A stretch of 64,000 nt of DNA from Eucalyptus grandis (lineage: Eukaryota; Streptophyta; Magnoliopsida; Myrtales; Myrtaceae): positions 8,618,001 to 8,682,000 of the forward strand of contig NC_052616.1 of the NCBI RefSeq assembly GCF_016545825.1, given 5' to 3'. The notes under the pieces are model-generated. The model was given only the letters and a program-made list of their open reading frames with translations, was not told the origin of the DNA and searched no databases. Positions 1 to 11,865 of this stretch are shown piece by piece. A program made the translations under genes and the position numbers. Position 1 is the first letter of the stretch. Each line of letters starts with the position of its first letter.

Positions 1-161
1 TGCCATTTTCGTGGAAGGAGGCATTGCACTAGCAGCAGCTACACCAGCCTTCAATTGCGTTGACCCTCATATCATTTCTCATTGGTAAGGGCTTAATATT
101 TGCTTGGCGGATGTGTGGCATTTACACTGGCCTTGTTCGCCAATCATTGCAGAAGAAATAA
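1..161 (+). pseudogene. C-terminal exon remnant of an unrecognised membrane-type protein
   Basis: Frame 1 reads a hydrophobic stretch containing VEGGIALAAATPAF followed by VDPH. Another frame then reads LIFAWRMCGIYTGLVRQ and ends in SLQKK with a TAA stop at 159-161. The two halves look like one protein C-terminus joined by a small deletion near position 75-85, so the copy is frame-broken, or carries an assembly error. Two hydrophobic segments with a short basic tail suggest a small integral membrane protein. I do not recognise the family. The 5' part lies outside the window. Confidence 0.35.
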
Positions 162-819
162 TCATTTGAAGGTACTTCAAGCTTTTCTATGTGCTTTTAT
201 CTCGCTTTATTCAGTGAACAACGTGGACTCAAGAACCATCTGCCCATAAACATTTTATTGCATATTGGCAGCTATGACTGGAGTTGTTTCACTGTGCACC
301 GATCACAAATACCTATTGGCATGTATATTCTGTAGCACACAATTGCCATTTACTCTCTCTCATTTTCCTCTAGATGCAGAATCTAGATTTATTACAAATG
401 ACGAATAATTAAAGTGAGAGGTGTGCGATGTCCTATGCTTTCGATATGTTAAAGAAAGGTGCTAATTTATTTACTTTTGGAAAGGGCTTGTGGGAGTCTC
501 CAAAAGATACCTTATTAGATAGTTTGCTTGTTAAGCAAAGTTTCTATCTCGAGTGGCGCCAATAGCCTCATCATGACTGCAATTTCTCTTGCAGGCTAAA
601 CAATCTTGAGTAGTAAAGTATTTGACCATTTTACTTAGTGCATTTGGATTTTTTATTTTTTTTTTGGCACTTCTTACTTAAACCAGCAAGTTCTAGTCCT
701 CTTGTCTGACTCTTTCCATTTCTTCCTCGCTACTAACGACTGCAGAATTCCTCGCGTGATCCATGCTTGGTGCATTGCTGCATGCACTGGTGCGCTCTGT
801 GTCAGGAGCACAGAGAGAT
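162..819. other. No gene recognised
   Basis: AT-rich sequence with no open frame of note and no recognisable repeat. It may hold the 3' UTR of the preceding remnant and flanking DNA of the SUMO-like copy that follows. A T-rich run lies near 650-665. Confidence 0.4.
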
Positions 820-1052
820 GAAAGGTCAACTCCCAGAAAATGTTGTCCCGCCAATGAATACGTGGTACCCGCTGGGCCGGAGCAGCGCTCGGGGCCTTCA
901 TGGCCGACTACTGCGCTGGCAGGGGACTCCCCGTACGACGCGGTGCGGTTCACCTACGAGGGCACCTGGGTCCGCAAGCCAAGTCGGCGGAGGATCTCGG
1001 CATGGACGACAAGGACGTCATCGACACCTGGGCCAATCAGCTCGGTGGCTAG
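820..1052 (+). pseudogene. SUMO-like (small ubiquitin-related modifier) sequence, frame-broken
   Basis: SUMO is a ubiquitin-like protein attached to lysines through a C-terminal Gly-Gly. Here the frame starting at 900 reads MADYCAGRGLP and, further on, AKSAEDLGMDDKDVIDTWA followed by NQLGG and TAG (1050-1052). This matches the SUMO beta-grasp order: the helix with MxxYC, then FxYxG, then the acidic DELxMxDxDxID block, then the GG end. The middle segment YDAVRFTYEGTWVRK is in a second frame, and the upstream strand residues (near PLGRSSA) are in a third. There is an extra base near 930 and a missing base near 978. TWANQLGG replaces the usual AMLHQTGG, so this is a divergent SUMO-like paralog. 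No intron is visible over 200 bases, so a retrocopy is possible. Family assignment is good; the start is uncertain. Confidence 0.7.
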
Positions 1053-1632
1053 GGGCTAGGGCTAGGTCTTGTGCCCGCAACGATGTGCAGCTTGGGGATC
1101 AGTCAGCAGTGTGAGTGTGGTCTGCGTGCTTTCGTTGTGTCTATAGCTGAAGTTGAAGTAGGGTGGAGAAGAAGAAGTAGAAGGAGGATATGATGGCGGT
1201 GATGGGTTTCGACGTACTACTTGCTTTGAGTTCATGGGCCACATTCATGGCTGAAAAGTTGCGAGCTTTCTCGTGCCATTTTCCTTGTTTCTCTTTTTTG
1301 CGTTTTGCCATTGCCGTTGCTGGAGCTTTAATCTCTCCTTTTCTTAGAAAGAAAAGATCAGCTTCCAGTCACTGTCAGAAATGGACGGCGATGGTGCACT
1401 TTGTTTACCAGTTTGTGTCTGGGCTTGAATTTTCATACTACATGTGCAGAGTTATATGCTTTGATCTCCTATCTGGGTGTCAAATTCAAATCTTTCACAT
1501 GGAATTTGCTCAACTTGAATTCGGTGCCTCCTAAGACGCTCTATATGGAGCGGATTCTCTTCGGAATCATAATAGTAGAACAAAGGAAAGCTAATGAATT
1601 TCATAAATAAACCCAGAGATCTCACGAAAAGT

Positions 1633-1700
1633 TACCACCAACTCTCCCAATTGTAGAGCTTGCTTGATAACTTCACTAAATGCTACCACCAACTCTCCCA
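1633..1700. repeat. Short direct repeat, period about 51
   Basis: The 17-base word taccaccaactctccca occurs at 1633-1649 and again at 1684-1700, with partly similar sequence between. This looks like a local tandem duplication. Confidence 0.6.
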
Positions 1701-2924
1701 AAGAGAGTTTCCAAATGCCAAAAATGCATAATATTTGTACTATTAACGTTCTATCTCTCGCTGAATGTTTCACCCAAACTGGAAATTACACAACTACGGT
1801 TGATGTGGATATGAATGCGTTAGGTGTGTTGACATTTTATATCATCTATAAGCGTGTTTTATGTGTTCATCACGTACACAAGAAAAATTCATAGAGACTG
1901 ATAGGTTGACATATTCTGCTGTGTCCACACTGACACAGGGACATGTTTGATAATTGTGCATACTTGTAGACGTGCATATTGGGATAACTTTCCAAAAAGT
2001 CATAGATGTACTATATAGTGGCCAAAAAACTTTCCAAATTTGGCAACTTAATCCTAATTTATTTGGCGATTTTCCGATCTAATCCATCTACTTGATTTGG
2101 GGTGGAGATTACTAATGTAGACACATCTCCTAAAGTCAAGAGTTCTACCGTCTCTTTGTCAACTAGAAGTCTAAGACGAGATTATTACATGGCATAGTCG
2201 ACATTAACTATATCACCATATCCACGATTTCTAACCAAAAGTAGTTGGAAGAACTACACTAGAAAATTATCACAATGTTTATAATTAAATTGATTAAATT
2301 AAAAAATTTAGAACTAAACTGACAGCCATACAATAATTTTAAATTTCTGATATCAGGTTACATATCATGATAACACTTGAAACATTAACAAATTTGATAT
2401 CTGCGTTGTATTGCATGGGCCATTTTATTAGGAGTGTGGTATTCATGTTGACGCATTTATTTAACGTATGGTGTTTGGGGTTAATGGAAGGTCTCTTGAT
2501 TTTTCAATAAGAAAAAGAGCTTGACCGTCTTATGAAAACTTTTGATTGGAAAAGAGAGTTTTCAAACGAGGAATTTATGATCAGGTTGATGATATTAATC
2601 AGATTTGACTTATATACTTTAGCATTTATAATATTCCACACTCAAAATTCAGCTCTAAAATATTTAATTTTTTTAATTCTCAATTTTATCGAATCGAACT
2701 TTCATTGGTGGGCGTGACTTCATCTGGCGTCATGCAAATTGTCTTTTCTCTTCATTGCTTCCATGACTAAAAAGTTCTTTCCCACCATTGTAGAGAACAT
2801 ATTCAAGAGTAGCGTTGACCACCGAGTCATCATCACGAGGGAACTTCTGATTAATTCTTATCACGAATGGCGGCCATTTCGTGTGAAGACATTTTCTAGA
2901 GCATTAGTAGGGCCACCATTGGGG

Positions 2925-3190
2925 ATCATACATGTACAAATAAACTAAATAGTTATGACTGAAATGAATATTTGATATCGAGCATGGGATCCTCATAATA
3001 ATGCCGAAAAGAAAGTTTCGGATGCCATGCCTTTTTCACTCTTTCAAAATTATAAGGTGCATCGTGTTGTGGCCGTGTATCTCATGAGTACATCGGTAGG
3101 TCTATGGCGATGAGATCATACATGTACGTACCAATCAGATAATTATGACTTCAATCGAATATTTTATATCGTATAAGAGACCCTTACAGC
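2925..3190. repeat. Degenerate tandem duplication, period about 190
   Basis: The segment starting gatcatacatgtac near 2927 (followed by a TAxTTATGACT word and ATATCG) recurs near 3115. The copies differ at many positions, so the duplication is old. Function unknown. Confidence 0.5.
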
Positions 3191-3423
3191 GACGTCAATA
3201 GGATAAGTTGCGGTGATTGCCTTAAATAACGAGGTACATCATGTTGCAAACTTGCACGCATCGAAAAAGAAGGTCGGCATGGACTTAAACCTACCCCCCT
3301 CAAGAATCCACCGGACGTGCACTCCCTACCAAGTCTTTGCTTCCTCACCAACCTCGTCTAATCTACGGAGAAAGGAGGGCCCAGGAATTGACCTATTATA
3401 ATTGCATGTCGACCCGTTCCCAC

Positions 3424-3823
3424 TACTTTGGGGCCCACCCAGGTACCTTTTGGATTTCTTAAATCGAAAAACCGTAAAAATAATCTTTAAATTTCGATTT
3501 ATTACACAATATCGCATTTAAACTTTTTAAGCATGGTAGTTTTAAACTTCAGTATATTCAATCTAGTCCATCAACTTTCGAGGTCTAAAAATACATATCA
3601 ATCTCATCCAAATGAGTTTCTAACTTTGGGGCCCACCTAGGTACCTTTCGGATTTTTTAAATCAGAAAACCGTAAAAATAATTTTTAAATCTTGATTTAT
3701 TGCACAATATCTCCATTAAACTTTTTTAGCATGCTAGTTTTAAACTTTCGATATATTCAATATAATCTTTCAACTTTCGATGTGTATAAATACATGTCAA
3801 TCCCATCCAAATGAGTTTTTCAT
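3424..3823. repeat. Tandem duplication of a roughly 200-base unit
   Basis: Two adjacent copies begin at about 3424 and 3623 with ctttggggcccacc. They share ggtacctt, aaaaccgtaaaaataat, a gatttatt..cacaatat block, a ttttaaact block and catccaaatgagttt. Identity is high but not perfect. The unit is AT-rich and has no coding frame. Confidence 0.75.
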
Positions 3824-4219
3824 TTATTTTTTAAAGTTAAAACGTTACAATTAATCTCCAAACCTTGACTCGACATGTGATGTTGTCCTTAAATTTACTT
3901 TTAAATTCGTTGAGGATTAATAACACAATAAATTCCTAAATTATGCAAATACCTGAATACTTCTTGTGTCACTAAAAATCTAATATTTATTATGAGTAAC
4001 GCAAATACCCAATTTTTTCTTATGTTATAAAAAATCCGAAACTTAGATCCATGTGATAAATATTTGCTAAATAGAACTGAAATAGATTTTATATATATCA
4101 TGCATGTACAAATTTGAATCTTTTGTGACGCAATATAATGTGAAGTTTTTATAATATTTGCTCATAATGTGATATTCTTAAATTTTCTAATCCCTCGATT
4201 TTAGCCTCGAAAAGAACCG

Positions 4220-4897
4220 AAAATGATCTATGAACATATCCCGACCCCAACTCCTACTCTAGGCCCCATCCAGACGCTTTTTCCTCTTTTTTTCCCGACC
4301 GCTTGTCATCACGACAAGGACCAGAACCCGAAGAAGAACCTGAGCAAAAACAGAAGAACACCGAAGCGCCCGATACGTGTCCGAGGGATCCCGTGGCAGA
4401 CTGGCGTATCTGCTTTTCCCCCCGCCACGTGGCGTCAGCCCATTTCCTCTCTGCCCCCTCTCTCTCCGGTCCCTTCCCTTTCGAAAATTTTATGGTTTAT
4501 GGTGGGACGGAATACCTGGGGGAAGCAAAAGCGCTCCGGCCCCAGAAACCACGGCAGATAAAGAAGAGAGAGAAAGAAGAGAGGGAAGGGAGGGAGGAAG
4601 GGGGTGGCGATTCCAATTCTTGAATCACTGCCGGTTTTAAAAAGCGTTCTTGGGGGGGTCGATTCGATTCTTTGCTCACCGGCCTCTCCTAATTCCTACC
4701 TGTCCACAGCGCGTGTGTGCAAGAGAAAGAGAAAGAGACAGATGGAGCGTGGAGTGTGAACCTGTGCCAGTGCGAATCGTATTCCTCCTGGTTCCCACAT
4801 AAGCCCCACCACTTTTACTTGCAGTTTCTGTCCCATTTTCTCCTTCTCCTTCCCCCATTCCGCCTTCTTGTAAGGGCGACCGTGTCGTTCGCGGAAG
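4220..4897 (+). promoter_or_regulatory. Upstream and 5'-leader region of the UGT80 copy
   Basis: Base composition shifts sharply from AT-rich to GC/CT-rich about 650 bases before the ATG at 4898. Long GA/CT tracts (4560-4615, 4715-4745, 4835-4860) are typical of plant core promoters and 5' leaders. No clear TATA box stands out. Overlapping ORFs here on both strands have no recognisable protein content. The role is inferred from position. Confidence 0.4.
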
Positions 4898-7796
4898 ATG
4901 CAGCGCAATGGCGCGGAGGATCGCCCCCGGAGATCCTCCTTTGGGTCCGAGAATTCCGTCGATGTCGGCAACGGCGACGGTGTCGTGACCCAGGCCAATG
5001 GCCACGACGGTGACGGTCATTCTACGGGTGTGTCTCTCTCTGTCTGTCCTTTGAACCGTTTTGATTTGTTGGTTGCGCGCTTGCCCGCTTCGTGCTTCTT
5101 TTTTGTCTCTTGGGTTCGTCCCAAAATGAAGTCTTGTGCTGCGCATGGGCGGGTTTGGAGTTGGCGGGGTGCTGCGGTTCCGTGCTGTGCTGTGATCTTT
5201 GTTTGTTTTTCCGGAGCGACTTTAGGGGCTAGTGTTGTTTTGTGCGCTGAAAACTGAATCTTTTGGAATGGCGATTGTTGCGTTGCCCTTGCGGCGTTGA
5301 CTAGGTGGTAGGGTTCTCTTGTCTCTGGAATGCGATCGATGGTCTCCTGTGATATATGTTAAAGTGTTTTCATTCGGCTGATCGAGCTGCCGGCCAGCTT
5401 GTTGTGTTGATGAACCGAACCCAACTGAGGTGGCTGTAATGTTGACCACACGGTATTGCTTTTGTGAATGGCGAGTGGTCATACTGGTGGTGACTAAAGC
5501 CTTTGGTTCCTTGAAGTGGTTTCATCTATTGGAAATGGTGTCTTGTATGGGAATTTTTTGCCCAGACTTGGTCCATCACGGATAGAGTGAATGGTTACCA
5601 TTGATGTTTGGGTCACAGAGGGGTCCACATCATCATCGTCAAATGGCTTTGATCACGCAGTCCATAATCGACCAGTTTACACACAAGAAGATTCAATGAG
5701 TGAGGGGTTGCTTTCTTGACTTGTATTCATGGTCCTTGCTGTTGTCATTAGTGAGAAATGTGATGTTGTTTTCCAAAATGGGTGCTAGTAAATATTTCCC
5801 ATTACTAGGTTCCCTTCCATGTATTCAAAACAGGAAGATGAGAAAAACCTTTTTGAAATCACTTGCTGTTTGACATACTCTGAAAAGTCCAAGGCAGTCT
5901 CTCCTTTTCAATGAAGGCAGGAAATCTCTTGTCATACGTGCATGTCAAACAAATTGGAAATGTGCCTTTATGCTCTTTTTCTGTCAAAGACGCGACATTA
6001 GTCGACTTTAAACCATGCAATTTGTTTTACTTATGCCGAGTTTTAAGAGATACTTTTTGCTGAACTTGAAGCTCAGGAAGTCTTTGCCCCTCCCCTCATG
6101 AGCAGTATAAGTTTCTGCTTTTTCATCCTTATTTCTATGCATTATACATCAGTCCTTGTCCCTGAAACTTTCTTTTGTTGATCTATATTTTCTCTATATA
6201 GGGTCCACTGACATGATTTCCCTATTGACAACATGCCTGGGGATGCATCAACTTCTGGAAAGTCAGAATCAGACTCTGCCCATCTTTCAACGATTGGGCG
6301 TTGGACACAAAACCACAAACTTGGTCTTCTTACGGCTAAATTGTTTGATGAAAAAGTTCCTCTGAAAAAGAAGGTCTCACTCGGCAATCACATTTGTTGT
6401 TCACTTCCTTTTTGAAAATTCTTTTACTAGAGTGGTTTACTGTACTGCTGTAGAATAATTATTTTATTTGATTATTGTGAGTAAACCTTTCTGAAACGAT
6501 AATGGCACAGAGCGAAAGAATCTTCATGCTATGAAGCTTAGATTGGTGCAATAATCTTCTATCCAAAACTGCATATTGCAAAGGCAATAGATATGGTCCA
6601 CAAGATAAATTTTGTCCATTGATGTCTCACATATTTTGAGGAGCGAAACACATGTTTTGTGAGAGCATAACTTCTATCAGTTCATTTAAATCACTCTTAA
6701 CCAAAAAGTGTACTGTGACTGGTACACATGTTTGAGTATTTCTAAACCTTGTTATATCAAGCTAGTCTTGGCATCTGCTGCTCTGACATGATGTTGTGCC
6801 GTAGGCCTAGTATAGGAGGAATCATTCATAGACTCACTTTGTATTTTCTTTTGCAGACTGTTTCCGTTTCTAAAATGGTGTTGTTGCAAAGTTTTAATGT
6901 CGCTGCAGCTGGATAGGTTTCTTAATGCCCAACTCTTTTATTTGTGCATGATGATTGGTGTTATTTCTTAAACATGGTTTTTTTTAATTGTTTGAAATGA
7001 TTAAAATTTGAAGCATTTGGATTCATGTTACTGATGGTTCTCTGCAGCTTAAATGGTTAAAGCGAGCTGCTCCTGTAGACAGTGATGGGACTGTGCAGTT
7101 TGAAGTTCCAGGAGATGTTGCACCGCAAAGTCTTAAATTTAACTGGAGTTGCTTATAATGGAGCTACTGAAGAACCAGTTCTTGGGGATGTCCTGATTTA
7201 CCTCCACTGCAGATTGTTATGCTTATTGTTGGGACCGGGGAGATGTTCAACCCTTTGTTGCTATAGGAAAACGGTTACAGGTTTGTACATTGCAAGATCT
7301 TACTTATTCGTGATGCACTGTGTTGCAACCACTGGAGGGCCTTTTATGTTATAGGTGTAGCTCTTGCATTTAAACTCTCTCTCTCTCTCTCTCTCTCATA
7401 TTTGATTTTGACTTTTAAGTTATTCACTTGCAAATTGTTAGGACGGAGTCATAGATTTTAGAATTGTTGTGGAGAGGAGCTTGACATATGAAGGCAAGAA
7501 CATATTGGGTGCTATTTAGCGAGGTGATTCTTCCACAAGCTAATTAGTTGGATTGCTTCAGCCAAAAAGAATTAGTTGATGATTGTGCCATTTATTTAGT
7601 TAGTCATGTCCTGATCATGAGTCGATTTATGTTAGCTACTGATGATTGATGTACGAAGAATATGGCTCAACAGCGTAATGTTGTTTAATCCTAATTGTCG
7701 AACTGTCTACATGAACTGTATCATTGAAGGGCAACCATTAGCTCTTATGCTGATAGCAGCTAATATCTGGTTGCAGGAAGGTGGGCATAGGGTCGA
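4898..7796 (+). pseudogene. UGT80: Sterol 3-beta-glucosyltransferase (UGT80 type), 5' exons only, frame-broken and truncated
   Basis: UGT80 enzymes transfer glucose from UDP-glucose to membrane sterols. Exon 1 (4898-5027) starts MQRNGAEDRPRRSSF and ends at a GT donor. Exon 2 (6202-6373) has PGDASTSGKSESDSAHLS, then NHKLGLLTAKLFDEKVPLKK. Exon 3 (7048-7280) has WLKRAAPVDSDGTVQFEVPG and then LPPLQIVMLIVGT, the conserved start of the glycosyltransferase-28 domain. Exon 4 begins at 7777 with EGGHRV and stops being recognisable about 20 bases later, where retroelement sequence starts. Introns are in the usual places, so this is a genomic duplicate or a broken gene, not a retrocopy. Breaks: a frameshift early in exon 2, another in mid exon 3 near 7125-7150, and one base missing after IVGT. 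The catalytic C-terminal domain is absent from the window. The family call is firm. Confidence 0.75.
7375..7397. repeat. (CT)n microsatellite
   Basis: About 11 uninterrupted CT dinucleotides inside the intron that follows exon 3 of the UGT80 copy. Confidence 0.9.
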
Positions 7797-8002
7797 AACA
7801 TATCTGCTCTTCTTCCTCGAATGTTCGCAGCAACACCCATCATAGACTTAAAATGAGTGAACATCTTTTCATCATCATTTCCATCAAGTTGACTAAATCC
7901 TCCAACACGTGGATCACTTGGGAAATTCGCAAAAGCCCTTTCTGCCGAGCCAGCAGGAGTAATCCCCAAATGTTCCATCGTTTGTAAAAAAATAGGTTTC
8001 AT
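7797..8002 (-). pseudogene. Remnant reading frame at the truncated 3' end of the copia element
   Basis: A minus-strand frame reads ITPAGSAERAFANFPSDP and FRPYAHLPATRY. It lies downstream of the third ORF and runs to the junction with UGT80 exon 4. It has protein-like composition but no family I can name. It may be part of the env-like/third-ORF region of a SIRE-type element. Functional role unknown. Confidence 0.3.
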
Positions 8003-8097
8003 TTCGGTACCCCTTTTCTTTCAAAAATTCATCAATAAAAGTCATTGGAGAACCTCCGTCCTTTAAGGCAGAGTAGAGTTTAAAAATGAAAGCAGGC

Positions 8098-8331
8098 TTA
8101 AGAGTCCTTACAGTTCGGCATCCTCAATAATTTCTTCCTCCGCCTTTTCCTCGAATTGTTACCGAACATTCGAGGTCTAGCCCGAGGAGAATGGCGCGGT
8201 TGAGAATGTTGTGGACTCTGCTGTTGCCTTGGAGATTCTTCTTCCTCGGTCAGGTTAAAATGCGTGGGACCCTCACGCATATGATGTGGTCCCCTGCTTG
8301 CAATCCTTGAGGACTTTCTTTGGGAATACAT
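8098..8331 (-). CDS. Third ORF after pol, basic/Gln-Pro-rich, env-like position
   Basis: The first ATG on the minus strand is at 8331 and gives a 77-residue frame starting MYSQRKSSRIASRG. It then has a Glu run (TEEEESP), a Gln/Ser/Pro/His-rich tract and a basic block RKRRRKKLLR. It lies about 450 bases past the end of pol on the same strand. SIRE-type copia elements carry an extra 'env-like' ORF at this position. There is no signal peptide or membrane segment here, so envelope function cannot be claimed. It has its own TATA-like box upstream (8472-8480). It may be truncated, since the 3' end of the element is missing. Confidence 0.4.
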   Translation of the reverse strand: MYSQRKSSRIASRGPHHMREGPTHFNLTEEEESPRQQQSPQHSQPRHSPRARPRMFGNNSRKRRRKKLLRMPNCKDS

Positions 8332-8471
8332 TATCACAGTCTTTGAGAGAATTTTTAAACTTGATTCGCAAGAAAGGTGAAAACTTTAAGGATTAAACTA
8401 GAGAGAAAAAGTAAGAAGGTGATGTTCTGTGCTTCTAGGGTTTGTGAGTAAAAAGGAAGAACAAAAACAGT

Positions 8472-8480
8472 ATATAAGGC
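8472..8480 (-). promoter_or_regulatory. TATA-like box upstream of the third ORF
   Basis: The minus strand reads CTTATATACTG about 145 bases before the ATG at 8331. The intervening leader is CT-rich and includes ACAAACCCTAGAAG, a composition common in plant 5' leaders. It suggests an internal promoter separate from the LTR. Confidence 0.4.
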
Positions 8481-8779
8481 AATCGAAACGAGGTATATGG
8501 ATCGTCATAAAAGGAAAAATAAAAAGTGCATTTTCAAAAAATAACTGCCTTTTTGAAAATAGATAACCGTCATCTCAAAAAAATAACTTCCTTTTTGAAA
8601 AAGAATAATTTCCACAATTTCAAAAACTTGGGAAGATAACATCAATCAATTGCAGATTAATAAACAATCGTACCTTTTCGAATTTTTATCCGAAAGATAA
8701 ATTGCTATAACTGAAATAACTTACAGTCGTAATTCTTGATCTTCTAAGTCTGAGCATCTTTGGACTTTTATCCTTGAGT

Positions 8780-11700
8780 CTGAGCTTCTTCATACTTTAA
8801 GATATTAAGTCTGGATCGAATAGACTCAAATAGACTTTTCTCCAGTGGCTTTGTAAAAATGTCCGCCAGCTGATTCTTTAAGTCAATGAATTGAATCAAG
8901 ACTTTTCTCTATATGTTTTGCTCTTGAATGAAGAATTGGATTCTTGGTGAGATTAACCGCGCTGGTGTTGTCACATTTGATCTAACTGCATGAGTCTTCG
9001 ATTCCAAAGTCTCTTAGTTGCTATTTTATCCATAAGATTTGAGAACAACAACTTCTAAGAGCCACATACTCTACTTCTGCTGTTGAGAGAGCTACAATAC
9101 TTTGCTTCCTTGAAAACCAAGATACTGCCATGTTACCAAGTAATTGACAAGTGCCCGAGGTGCTCTTTCTATCAACTCTGCATCCTGCTAGATCTACGTC
9201 TGAGTATCCAAGAAGAGTAAAGTCTCCTTCTTTGGGATACCATAGACCTAACTTAGAGGTTTTTTGCAACGTATTTGATGATGCGTTTCGCAGCACTTAG
9301 ATGAGATTCTTTGGGATCTGATTGAAATATGGCACAAATGCAAACACTAAACAAAATGTCAGGTCTAGAGGCAGTAAGATAAAGAAGTGAACCAATGATA
9401 CTCCCGTACAACTTCTGGTCAACTTTCTTTCCTCCTTCATCTTTGTCCAACTTTGAAGAACTTGACATTGGTATATCAGTCTTTTCGCAATTCTCCAAAC
9501 CAAAATTTTTAACAAGTTCTTTAGCATATTTTTCTCGGTGAATGAAAATTACTTCCTTTAATTGTTTCACTTGTAGTCCGAGAAAAAAGGATAGTTCACC
9601 CATCATGCTCATCTCGAATTCATCCTACATAGACTTAGAGAATTTCTTGCACAGATTTTCGTTAGGTGATCCAAAAATAATATCATCAACATAGATTTGA
9701 ACAAGTAAAAAGCTTTTACTTTCTCTTTTAATAAACAGAGTAGTGTCCACTTTACCTTTAACAAAGCCATTTTGGATTAAAAATTACTTAACCTGTCGTA
9801 CCAAGCTCGAGGTGCTTGTTTTAAACCATATAACACATTTTTCAGTCTGAATACAGAGTCTGGTTTCCTTGGGTCTTCAAAACCGGGAGGTTGTTCCACA
9901 TAGACTTCCTCTTGGATAAATCCATTCATGAATGCACTTTTGATGTCCATTTGAAATAACCTGAAATTCTTATAACAAATAAAAGCAAGTAATAATCTAA
10001 TTGCTTCTAACCTTGCTACTGGTGTGTAAGTCTCATCGTAGTCTATCCCTTCTTCTTGCGTAATCCTTTGGCCACGAGTCTTGCTTTGTTCCTTATAACT
10101 TTTCCTTTCTCGTCCATCTTGTTCCTGAAAACCCATTTAGCTCTAATAACAGATTTACCTTTTGGTTTAGGAGTTAATTCCTAAACATCATTAACTCTGA
10201 ACTGCTTAAGTTCTTCTTGCATAGCTTCAATCCAGCTTTCATCAGTTAAAGCTTCTTCTATGCTTTTGGGTTCTATTTTAGAAATAAGAGCCACTGCGCT
10301 AGACTCTTTATGCCTTTTGGATCTTGTACGAATCCCTTCATCAATGTCACCAATAATAAGTTCTTTGGGATGACTGGACTTGTGCTTCCAGTTGCTGGTT
10401 GGTCTGATAGACTGCTAAACATTTTCTTCAGAGGATTCTTCAACATTCGTTCGTTGTTGACCTTCTGTAGTCTGAACTGGTTCTGGGGAATTAGACTTTG
10501 TAGAGTCTGAAGCAGGTTCAGATTCTTCAGGTTGTGTCTGGATCGATTGATTTTGTATAAGGTCTTGAAATTTGACATTCATCGATTCTTCCACAGATTG
10601 AGTCTTCTTGTTGTATACTTCCTAAGCTTTGCTGGTGGTTGAATATCCAAGGAAGATTCCTTTGTCTGATTTTTCTTCAAACTTACCAATTCGATCATTT
10701 GCATTTTTCAATACAAAACATTTGCAACAAAACATATGAAAATAGAAAATAATTGGCTTCTTTCTTTTGAACAACTCATAGGGATTTTTCTCCAGAATAG
10801 GCCTTAAGAAAACTCTGTTAATGATATAACATGCTGTAGAAATTGCCTCAGCCCAAAAACGAGAAGAAATGTTGCTTTCAATTAAAAGTGTTCTAGCCAT
10901 TTCTTGCAACGATCTACTCTTCCTTTTCACAACTCCATTCTGTTCGGGAGTGTATGGAGAGGAGAACATATGCTGAAAACCAGATTCATCACAGAATTTA
11001 GCAAAATCTTGATTTTCAAACTCACCTCCATGTCTATCCGTATGCTCGAAATAACGTACCCTTTCTCATTCTGTATTTTCTTAGAAAACTTTAAAAAATA
11101 AGAGAAGGTTTCAAAATTACTTGCCAAAAAGTATACCCAAGTAAATCGTGAATAATCATCCACTATTACTAGGCAATATCTCTTTCCACCAATGCTTTGA
11201 GTTCTAGTTGGTTCAAAGAGATCCATATGTAGGAGCTACATCACACGATTAGTGGAAACTTGATTTATTGGTTTGAAAGAACTTCTAACCTGTTTTCCCA
11301 ACACACATGGTGTGCATAATTCAAATTTTTGGTATGTCAGGTTGGGTAGTCCACGAACAAGCTTCTTTGAAGAGATCTTGGCAATTTGCTTCATGTTGAT
11401 ATGGCCAAGTTTTCGATGCCAGAGATTAGCTTCCTCTTGAATTGAAATTAGACATTGAGATTTTTCTGGTTTGATATCCAAAAGATAGATGTTCCCATGT
11501 CTTCGCTCCGTGAAAGTCTGAGAGAAGTCTTTACTGGTTTCCGAACATATTTCTTCTTGAAAATTGATTTTGAAACCTATGTCGCACAGTTGGCTGATAC
11601 TCAGCAAGTTGTAATTGAGTCTTTCTACTAAGGAGACGTTGTTGATTGTGAGACTTCCAATTTTTACTGTTCCACATCCAACAATTTTTCCTATACTGTT

Positions 11701-11865
11701 TCCACTAAAAGAGATTTTTCCACCATTAACTTGCATAAGTTTTATGAAACAACTTGAATCTCTTGTCATATGTCTTGAGCATCCACTATCCAAGTACCAT
11801 TTGACCTTTTTTCTTGATAGTAACCTGCATTTAAAAAAGAAACTCAAGCTTTCTTTGGTGCCCAC
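8780..11865 (-). pseudogene. Copia pol: protease, integrase, reverse transcriptase, RNase H (broken)
   Basis: Protease: WYLDSGCSRHMTRDS near 11800 (catalytic D in DSG). GAG-pre-integrase: LWHRKLGHINM and CTPCVLGKQ near 11300-11420. Integrase core: the first catalytic Asp is probably in MDLFEP (11226), with DDYSRFTWVYF at about 11160; PEQNGVVKRKSRSLQEMART near 10930 has Lys where the catalytic Glu is expected. RT: LFQMDIKSAFMNG and QPPGFEDP (9900-9965), LKQAPRAWY, then YVDDI at 9679-9693. RNase H: GYSDVDLAGC, STAEVEYVAL (9050-9230). The tail reads QLADIFTKPLEK near 8840. Frames change at about 11230, 10600, 10140, 9775 and 9290, with extra stops. Domain order defines copia; the polyprotein is dead. 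Confidence 0.88.

Larger units (their letters stand above)
1053..4219. other. AT-rich intergenic region with small local duplications, no gene
   Basis: No reading frame with protein-like composition. Short ORFs here are AT-biased and cross low-complexity DNA. The only structure I can support is three local direct duplications, listed separately. Confidence 0.5.

Noticed and set aside
4676..5146. 156-codon minus-strand ORF
   Set aside because: Antisense shadow of the UGT80 first exon and leader; no domain.
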